The notes beneath the pieces were generated by a model, which saw nothing but the letters and a program-made list of their open reading frames with translations, ran no database searches and was not told where the DNA came from. 64,000 nucleotides of DNA from Planctomycetales bacterium 71-10 (GTDB taxonomy: Bacteria; Planctomycetota; Planctomycetia; Isosphaerales; Isosphaeraceae): NCBI GenBank assembly GCA_001898385.1, contig MKTT01000087.1:20114-84113 (forward strand), read 5' to 3'. Shown here one piece after another: positions 58,640 to 64,000 of the stretch (position 1 is the first letter of the stretch; each line of letters opens with the position of its first letter). Both the position numbers and the translations under genes were made by a program.

Positions 58640-58728
58640 GGCGAGGCTTCCGAAACGAACTGAAACGGGTCCGTTGAGCGGCGGGCGTGCGGGGAAGGCG
58701 ATCTGCGAAACAGGTCGACGACAAGCAT

Positions 58729-58889
58729 CCTTCCCCCCTCGTGGGAGGAGGTGGCCGCAGGACGGATGGGGGGGCGACCGCCGTCGCATCCCGCGGCCTG
58801 CAATCCAGCCTACGAAGCCTGTGAAATCCGAAGCAGCCGGTCGCGCCACCCCTCATCCGCCCCTCCGGGCCACCTTCTCCCTCAAGGGT
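58729..58889. repeat. Palindromic intergenic repeat, copy 3
   Basis: CCTTCCCCCCTCGTGGGAGGAGG, then GGATGGGGGG, a loop, CACCCCTCATCC, then CCACCTTCTCCCTCAAGGG. It is more diverged than copies 1, 2 and 4, but the order of words is the same. Confidence 0.7.
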
Positions 58890-59005
58890 GCTCCGTCGAA
58901 AACATGAGAATGCAAGCATGGATGCTCCCTTCTCCCACGAGAGGAGTAGGGTGCTCGTTGCAACGCTTTTCCGATGTTTTGACGCAGCACCTCAAGGAGA
59001 GAAGG
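58873..59005. repeat. Inverted-repeat module shared with copy 2
   Basis: CCTTCTCCCTCAAGGGTGCT, then CCGTCGAAAACAT, pairs imperfectly with ATGTTTTGACGCAGCACCTC, then AAGGAGAGAAGG. The right half also occurs after copy 2 (50905-50936). It suggests a compound repeat. Confidence 0.6.
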
Positions 59006-59071
59006 ACGTATGCCGTGGGCTTGCTCGACCTTCGCGCGACCGGCATGCCCTCCGAAATCCGGCGACCCTCA

Positions 59072-59113
59072 CCCGCCGCTGCGCGGCCGCCCCCCCCGGC
59101 GGGAGAGGGGGGC
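59072..59113. repeat. Minor hairpin repeat, copy B
   Basis: ACCCTCACCCGCCGCTGCGC, then CCGGCGGGAGAGGG, the second copy of the motif seen at 42661-42710. It lies just downstream of the oxidoreductase gene and may terminate it. Confidence 0.4.
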
Positions 59114-59127
59114 GCGGAATCGACGAG

Positions 59128-60543
59128 TCAGCTCGTGACCTTCATCGCGACGGGGTCCCAGCCGATCAGCTTGCTCTCATACAGGCTGGTGTTGCACAGC
59201 AACGCCGGGGCGGCGGCGCGGAAGCCGAAGACGGCGTCCTCGTAGACCGGGTCGCCCTTGCGGACCGACGTGAAGAACTTCACGAAGTGGTCGAAGCGGG
59301 GATCGTAGCCCGCGGGGGGCTTGAAGGTCGTCGGGCCGTCGTACGAGGTCTTCGCCGGGCCCTTCCTCGGCTCCTTCTCCAGCTTGGCGGCGATGGCCTC
59401 GCGCTGGGCCTTGGAGAAGGTCTGGACAGAGTTGTAGCCCTTCAGCTCCTGTTCCGGGGTTGGCCACGAGATGCCGCCGCGGTCGAGCTTCAGCGAGAAG
59501 AGGTCGGTGGAGACGACCCCCTCGTCGCCGACGAAGCGGAACGAGGTGGCGTCGCCGCCGCCGTCCTCGAAGTCGCACTGGAGCGAGACGGTGAAGGCGG
59601 GATGGGCCTCGGTCTTCGGGTAGTCGAGCAGGCTGAGGATGACGTCGTAGACGTCGCGGCCGTCGTCCCAGTAGCGCAGGCCGCCCATCGCGGCGACCTT
59701 GTTCGGGCCCTTGGCGCCGGTCGCGTGGTGGATGCCGGTGAGCAGGTGGACGAACAGGTCCCCCGCGACGGCCGTGCCGTAGTCCTGGTAGTTCCGCCAG
59801 CGGAAGAAGCGGGTCGCGTCGAACGGGCGCCTCGGGGCCTTGCCCAGGAAGCGGTCCCAGTCGACCGTCTCGGGCGAGGCGTCGAGCGGCAGGGTGTACT
59901 GCCAGGCGCCCAGGGAGGAGTTGCGGTTGTACCGCGCCTCGACGACGTTCACCTTGCCGATCGCCCCGGCCGCGATCATGTCGCGGAGCTTGTCCATGAC
60001 GATCGAGCTGGCGTACTGGCTGCCGACCTGGAAGACGGTCTTCGTCTCCTTCTGGGCCGCGATGACCGCCGGGCCCTCGTCCAGCGTCTGGACCATCGGC
60101 TTCTCGCAGTAGACCGGCTTGCCGGCCTTCATCGCCTCGATCGACATCGCGGCGTGCCAGTGGTCGGGGACGCAGAGGAGGACCGCGTCCACGTCCTTGC
60201 GGGCGAGGATCTCGCGGTAGTCGGCGCAGACGTCGACGTGGTCGCCGTACTTCTCCTTGACCCGCTCGCGGCGGCCGGAGTACAGGTCGGCGGCGGCGAC
60301 CAGCTCGACCCCCGGGACCTTCAGGGCGCAGGTGGTGTCCTCGAAGCCGATGATCCCCATGCCGATCGTCGCGATCCGCACCTTGTCGTTCGGCCCGTCG
60401 GCGGCGGCGAGGGCCTCCACGGCCGCCTCCGTCTCCGGGTTGCGGGCCAGCATGGTCACGGCGGCCGAGGCCGCCGCGGCCGACTTCAGGAAACCCCGGC
60501 GCGATCCAATTTCGCGGCGTCGCATCATCATGTCCCTCTGCAT
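59128..60543 (-). CDS. Tat-exported Gfo/Idh/MocA family oxidoreductase
   Basis: A 471-residue NAD(P)-dependent oxidoreductase. A twin-arginine signal is near the start (SRRGFLKSAAAASAAVTML). The Rossmann fold begins at VRIATIGMGIIGFEDTTCAL; the EKP motif is in VYCEKPMVQTLDEG; the C-terminal domain includes WRNYQDYGTAVAGDLFVHLL. These exported enzymes are expanded in planctomycetes and act on sugars or sugar acids. In-frame Met codons within the first seven residues give alternative starts. Confidence 0.9.
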   Translation of the reverse strand: MQRDMMMRRREIGSRRGFLKSAAAASAAVTMLARNPETEAAVEALAAADGPNDKVRIATIGMGIIGFEDTTCALKVPGVELVAAADLYSGRRERVKEKYGDHVDVCADYREILARKDVDAVLLCVPDHWHAAMSIEAMKAGKPVYCEKPMVQTLDEGPAVIAAQKETKTVFQVGSQYASSIVMDKLRDMIAAGAIGKVNVVEARYNRNSSLGAWQYTLPLDASPETVDWDRFLGKAPRRPFDATRFFRWRNYQDYGTAVAGDLFVHLLTGIHHATGAKGPNKVAAMGGLRYWDDGRDVYDVILSLLDYPKTEAHPAFTVSLQCDFEDGGGDATSFRFVGDEGVVSTDLFSLKLDRGGISWPTPEQELKGYNSVQTFSKAQREAIAAKLEKEPRKGPAKTSYDGPTTFKPPAGYDPRFDHFVKFFTSVRKGDPVYEDAVFGFRAAAPALLCNTSLYESKLIGWDPVAMKVTS

Positions 60544-60930
60544 CGATTCTCCGGCGCGGCCGGTTCGCCCCGGCCCGCGCCCGCCCCCAGCATACTCGGA
60601 GTCGCGGGCCGACGCGACTCCCGCCCGGCGCGGCCCGCGCGCGACGGCGCCCCGGGACGGCGGGCGTCCCGGGGCGCGTCGGCGTCGTAAGGCATGCCTC
60701 CCGCGGTCTTCCCCCCTCGCGGGGGAAGACAGACCGCGAAGCGGTCAGATGAGGGGGACGCGAAGCATACGGGCCGTCGGGATCCGAAGCCCCGCACGGC
60801 CGGGCCGTCGCGAATCCCGACGGCTTTCTCGCTCGTCGTCCCCCTCATCCGGCCCTTCGGGCCACCTTCCCCCGCGAGGGGGGAAGGCCGCGATATCGAC
60901 GCGGGGCCTCTCGATGCCGCGGAGCGGCGG
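60544..60930. other. 387-bp intergenic region with repeat copy 4
   Basis: About half is palindromic repeat copy 4 (60706-60887); the rest is GC-rich with short inverted words (CCCCGGGACGGCGGGCGTCCCGGGG near 60651), which can form a strong hairpin. No gene. Confidence 0.5.
60706..60887. repeat. Palindromic intergenic repeat, copy 4
   Basis: GTCTTCCCCCCTCGCGGGGGAAGAC, CAGATGAGGGGGACG, a loop, CGTCCCCCTCATCCGG, then CCACCTTCCCCCGCGAGGGGGGAAGG. It is in the inverted orientation relative to copy 1 and very close to it in sequence, with no MITE ends around it. Confidence 0.85.
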
Positions 60931-62019
60931 TTACTTGGCGGCGCCCTTGGCCTCGGCCTTGGGGGCCGGGGCCGGGGCGGCCTCGGGGGCCTGCGCCGGC
61001 AGGTTCGGGAACAGGTCCTTGGGCATCGGCTTGACGTCGATCTTGGCCGACTTGCGGGCCTCGGTCAGCAGGATGCGCTGGAGGTCGGCGGCGTAGGCCG
61101 AGGTGATGTACGGCTTGGCCTTCTCGAAGTCGACCGGCTGGCCTTCCTTGCGGTCGGTCACCTGGATCAGGTGATAGCCGTAAGGGGTCTCGACCGGCTC
61201 GGAGATGGAGCCCTTCTTGAGCTTGAAGGCGACGTCGGTGAACTCGGGGATGAACCCGCTGTTCAGGTTGAAGTAGTCCAGGTCGCCGCCGGCCTTCCCC
61301 TCGTTCGCCGGGTCCTGCGAGTACTTGTTGGCCGCCTGGGCGAACGTCAGCTTGCCGTCGTCGACCAGCTTCTTGACCGCCAGGAGCTGGCCCCGGACCT
61401 TCTTCTTGTCGGCGTCGGTCGCGTTGGGCTCGGTCTTCAGGAGGATGTGGCTGGCGCGGACCTGGGTGCCGCTGAACAGGTCGTTGTGGGCGGCGAGGAA
61501 CTTCTTCAGCTCCGCGTCGGTCGCCTTGGACTTCACGAACTCGATCCAGCGCAGGCGGTCGCCGATCTCCTTCTTGATCTCGTCGAGCGAGAAGCCGTTC
61601 TCCAGCAGCGACGTGGCGAGGTCCTTCCCCTCGGCCTTGAGCCCCTGCTCCAGCTTGCCGATCTCCTCCTGGACCTGCTCGGGCTTGACGGCGATGTTCT
61701 GCCGGGCCAGGAACTGCGTCACCAGCTTGGTGTTGACGAGCGTGTCCACGGCGTCGCGGTAGACCTGCTCGCGGTCCTCGGTGGGGGGGATCGGGTAGCG
61801 GGTGATGACGTTGAAGACCTCGCCCTTGACGACCTTCTCGGTCGCCCCGTTGGCGTCCACCGTCGCGACGACCTCCTCCGGGTTGGACACCGTCGGGCCG
61901 GCCGGCGCGGCGGCCTTGGGCTGGGCGGCGGGGGCCTGGGCGACGGCCCGCCCCGCGGCGAGGCTCCATCCGAAGGCGGCCGAGGCGGCGACGAGGCTGG
62001 CGAGCACGAACCTGCGCAT
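60931..62019 (-). CDS. Secreted parvulin-type peptidyl-prolyl isomerase (SurA/PrsA-like)
   Basis: A 362-residue exported folding factor. A signal peptide (MRRFVLASLVAASAAFGWSLAAG) is followed by a helical chaperone part (about 70-190) and a parvulin domain (about 190-300: VRASHILLKTEPNATDADKK, then FAQAANKYSQDPANEGKAGGDLDYF and ETPYGYHLIQVTDR). It ends in a Pro/Ala/Lys-rich tail. It helps envelope or outer-membrane proteins fold. ATG 62019 with GGGAGATC upstream; a TTG 3 bp earlier is an alternative. Confidence 0.92.
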   Translation of the reverse strand: MRRFVLASLVAASAAFGWSLAAGRAVAQAPAAQPKAAAPAGPTVSNPEEVVATVDANGATEKVVKGEVFNVITRYPIPPTEDREQVYRDAVDTLVNTKLVTQFLARQNIAVKPEQVQEEIGKLEQGLKAEGKDLATSLLENGFSLDEIKKEIGDRLRWIEFVKSKATDAELKKFLAAHNDLFSGTQVRASHILLKTEPNATDADKKKVRGQLLAVKKLVDDGKLTFAQAANKYSQDPANEGKAGGDLDYFNLNSGFIPEFTDVAFKLKKGSISEPVETPYGYHLIQVTDRKEGQPVDFEKAKPYITSAYAADLQRILLTEARKSAKIDVKPMPKDLFPNLPAQAPEAAPAPAPKAEAKGAAK

Positions 62020-62185
62020 CAAGGGATCTCCCTGGCAAAGCGGAGGCGACGGGCCGATCGACGCTCGGTCTGGACGACCTCCCTGTCGGGCGTCCTCGGC
62101 CTGCGGCCGGCGATACGTCGAGCCGGCCGATTTTCCGGATTATAACGATTGCCTCAAGTTACGCCGCGCGAATCGCCGGGAAACC

Positions 62186-62416
62186 TCAACCCTTCCCGAA
62201 CCATCGCACCAGCGCCACCAGGCCCGAGAGCGCCAGCGAGACGACGATCATCGACGCGATCGGCGCGTACAGGCTGAATCCCGGCCGCTCCACCCGGACG
62301 TCCCCCGGCAGCCTCCCGAACCACGACAGCACCCCCGTCCACGCCAGGGCCCCCACGATCAGCATCGCGAGGCCCGCCAGCATGAGGATCGGACCGATCG
62401 GCGAATTCCCGGACAT
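62186..62416 (-). CDS. DUF2905 family membrane protein
   Basis: A 76-residue protein with two membrane helices: LMLAGLAMLIVGALAWTGVL and APIASMIVVSLALSGLVAL, joined by the DUF2905 loop WFGRLPGDVRVERPGFSLY. Function is unknown. ATG 62416 starts MSGNSPIGPIL. Divergent from the beta-lactamase-like gene. Confidence 0.88.
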   Translation of the reverse strand: MSGNSPIGPILMLAGLAMLIVGALAWTGVLSWFGRLPGDVRVERPGFSLYAPIASMIVVSLALSGLVALVRWFGKG

Positions 62417-62528
62417 GCGACGTCTCCCGGCGCGGCCTTGCGTGCGAGGGCGCCTCCCCCCGATGATGGCGGTCGCCCGGGGACGCACGCAACAGCTTCC
62501 ATGCCAATTGTTTCGAGGGAGTCGTTCG

Positions 62529-63443
62529 GTGTCGAATCTGAAGTTGACGGCGGTCGTCGTGATGTCGCTCGCGGCGACCGCGGCCAGGGCCCAGGGGCCG
62601 GCGGAGATCGACGCGGAGGTCGCGAGGCTCGGCCCCGGCGTGCGATGCGGGATCGACGTCCGCCGGCTCGCGGCCGAGGGCGCCCCGGAGACGTCGTCCC
62701 GCAAGGACGCCGACGCCGTCCTGCCGACGGCCAGCTCGATCAAGGTCGCGATCATGATCGAGATGTTCGCGAAGTTCGCCGGCAAGCTCGACGAGCCCGT
62801 CCCGGGCCTCGACGCGATCCTGAAGGACGACCACCCGGCGATCGCCCACTTCGAGCCGAAACAGCGCGACGAGATCCGCGCCGGGCTCGCGGGCGCGACG
62901 GTCCGGCGGATCGGCCGCGTGATGCTGGGCTCGGAGGGGGCGACGAACCTCGTCTACAACGCCGCCTCCAACGTGGCCATCGCCGCCCTGGGCGGGCCGG
63001 ACGAGACGACCCGCCTGATCCACGCCCGCGATCCCGAGTTCGCCGCGATCATGGTCCGGCGCTACATGCTGACCGACCGCAAGGCCCGGGGCGACAACGA
63101 GTCCACCCCCGCCGCCCTGGCCGCCGTCCTCCGACGCCTGGCCGATCGCTCCCTCCCCGGGCTCGACCCGGCGACCGTCGAAGCCTGCCGCACGGTCGTC
63201 GAGGTCTCCGACGACCCCGCCCGCGGCCGTCGCCATTTCAAGGACGGGGCGCTGGATTCGCTCCCCGTCATCCGGGTCGTCACCGGCTGGTACGACCGTC
63301 CCGGCGCGCCGGCGATCGTCTACGTCGTCATGCTCGCCCAGGACGACGCCGCCCCGACGCCCCTCGCCGAGGCCGCCGAACGCCTCCAGCGGGCCGCGGA
63401 ACGGATCGCGGCCCTGGCCGTCGACTCGTTGAGCAAGCCGTAG
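62529..63443 (+). CDS. Secreted class A beta-lactamase-like serine hydrolase
   Basis: A 304-residue exported protein. A signal peptide (LTAVVVMSLAATAARAQ) precedes a penicillin-binding fold. The nucleophile is S69 in SSIK (SxxK with K72), an SDN-like loop reads SEGATN, and the KTG-like strand is FKDGA. The conserved Glu of the omega loop of true class A enzymes (Glu166) is not evident in DRKARGDNESTP. It may therefore be an esterase or D,D-peptidase-like protein rather than a drug-inactivating lactamase. GTG start at 62529 after CGAGGGAG. Confidence 0.75.
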   Translation: MSNLKLTAVVVMSLAATAARAQGPAEIDAEVARLGPGVRCGIDVRRLAAEGAPETSSRKDADAVLPTASSIKVAIMIEMFAKFAGKLDEPVPGLDAILKDDHPAIAHFEPKQRDEIRAGLAGATVRRIGRVMLGSEGATNLVYNAASNVAIAALGGPDETTRLIHARDPEFAAIMVRRYMLTDRKARGDNESTPAALAAVLRRLADRSLPGLDPATVEACRTVVEVSDDPARGRRHFKDGALDSLPVIRVVTGWYDRPGAPAIVYVVMLAQDDAAPTPLAEAAERLQRAAERIAALAVDSLSKP

Positions 63444-63503
63444 CAGCCCCGGGCCGCGCATCCGACGAAGTCATCCCCGGCCGCGGGCGAGCGCCTCGTG
63501 CGG

Positions 63504-64000
63504 CTAGCTGCGCCAGGCCAGCGTGAGCATGCCGAGCGCGGTCAGGAGCATCGCCAGCCCACGGACCGGGGCCGGGACGAACCGCTCGACGGGCGCGAAC
63601 AGCGCGGCGAGGGCCCCGCCCGCGAGGACGCCCAGGATCGCCACGCTCCCGATCACGTCGGAGTTCCCCGCCGGCCCGAGCCCCATCAATTCCAGGGTCA
63701 CCAGGAGCGTCGGGCACGCCAGCAGCTCGCGCGTCGGGCGCAGGCCCGCGGCCTCGCGCCGACGTTCTCGCCAGGCCACGTAGGCACCGGGGAGCGCCGG
63801 GAGGGCCCCCACCATCAACAGGACGTGACGGGGGTATGACCGCCATGCCGGATTCGCCCCATGAGCCGCCGTCAGCATCCAGAGCGAGCCGTGCACCGCC
63901 CAGGCGAACAGCACCCCGCCCGCCACGACGGCCAGCGCCGACCCCAACGCCCGCCGGGAGCCCGGTCGCGCGGCGGGGCCCCCGGGCAGGTCGGGATCCG
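63504..64000 (-). CDS. Hypothetical multi-pass membrane protein, cut by the window edge
   Basis: At least 147 residues with four hydrophobic stretches (SALAVVAGGVLFAWAVHGSL, YPRHVLLMVGALPALPGAY, IGSVAILGVLAGGALAALF and GLAMLLTALGMLTLAW). The frame stays open to position 64000, and the in-frame TTG at 63947 is only a possible start. Function is unknown. Confidence 0.5.
   Translation of the reverse strand, partial: DPDLPGGPAARPGSRRALGSALAVVAGGVLFAWAVHGSLWMLTAAHGANPAWRSYPRHVLLMVGALPALPGAYVAWRERRREAAGLRPTRELLACPTLLVTLELMGLGPAGNSDVIGSVAILGVLAGGALAALFAPVERFVPAPVRGLAMLLTALGMLTLAWRS

Larger units (their letters stand above)
58640..59127. other. 488-bp intergenic region made mostly of repeats
   Basis: Holds palindromic repeat copy 3 (58729-58889), a second inverted pair (58873-59005) and a minor hairpin repeat (about 59072-59113). 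No gene. Confidence 0.6.

Overview
The window is about 64 kb of very GC-rich, densely coding bacterial chromosome. It looks like a planctomycete of the Isosphaeraceae type (Singulisphaera, Paludisphaera or Tautonia relatives). The reasons are a planctomycete-type ECF sigma factor whose stop overlaps the start of a 1299-residue Ser/Thr kinase with TPR repeats; a giant secreted protein with the N-terminal LEPLEDR-type signature of planctomycete surface proteins; a small membrane protein with the FTLLDAMVLIAATA start; Tat-secreted Gfo/Idh oxidoreductases; and very long open antisense frames caused by extreme GC at third codon positions. No rRNA, tRNA or CRISPR array was found.

Layout. 1-1050: the start of rpsA (30S S1) on the minus strand, then a 282-bp MITE. 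1177-9253: a lipoprotein, a membrane acyltransferase and the 1811-aa repeat protein. 9259-13735: an aldo/keto reductase, then HAD phosphatase, CPBP protease and TPR-tailed rhomboid in tight succession. 14086-19325: a large secreted zinc protease, a nucleotidyltransferase module and an RdgC-like protein. 19490-28565: housekeeping genes (YajQ, DcuC-like carrier, Thr/Ser dehydratase, thrS, Fes-like esterase) with two PIN-type toxin-antitoxin pairs. 28191-32152: an AGE epimerase, pdxH, Zn-ribbon/STAS run with a beta-propeller protein upstream. 32281-33706: a complete ISKra4-like insertion sequence. 33829-38333: the sigma factor/kinase pair. 38716-46464: an esterase, an orphan ClpV (TssH), hslVU and a GT39-type glycosyltransferase. 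47195-53000: an RND efflux operon with its TetR regulator and a palindromic operator. 53136-64000: a DUF442 phosphatase-like protein, two secreted TPR proteins, DUF4085, an oxidoreductase, a parvulin isomerase, DUF2905, a serine beta-lactamase-like protein and a truncated membrane protein.

The most notable find is mobile DNA. The insertion sequence at 32289-33698 has near-perfect 22-bp ends, an exact 8-bp target duplication, and a transposase split by a -1 frame change at a C6A4 run. The 282-bp element at 759-1040 carries no gene, has perfect 25-bp inverted ends closely matching those of the insertion sequence, and has its own exact 8-bp target duplication. It sits just upstream of the likely rpsA promoter. 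Its core is one of four copies of a palindromic intergenic repeat, others of which lie inside the efflux operon and on both sides of the Gfo/Idh gene. This looks like an autonomous element and a small non-autonomous partner acting together with a dispersed palindromic repeat. All functional calls come from reading the sequence and recalling families; no database search was run.
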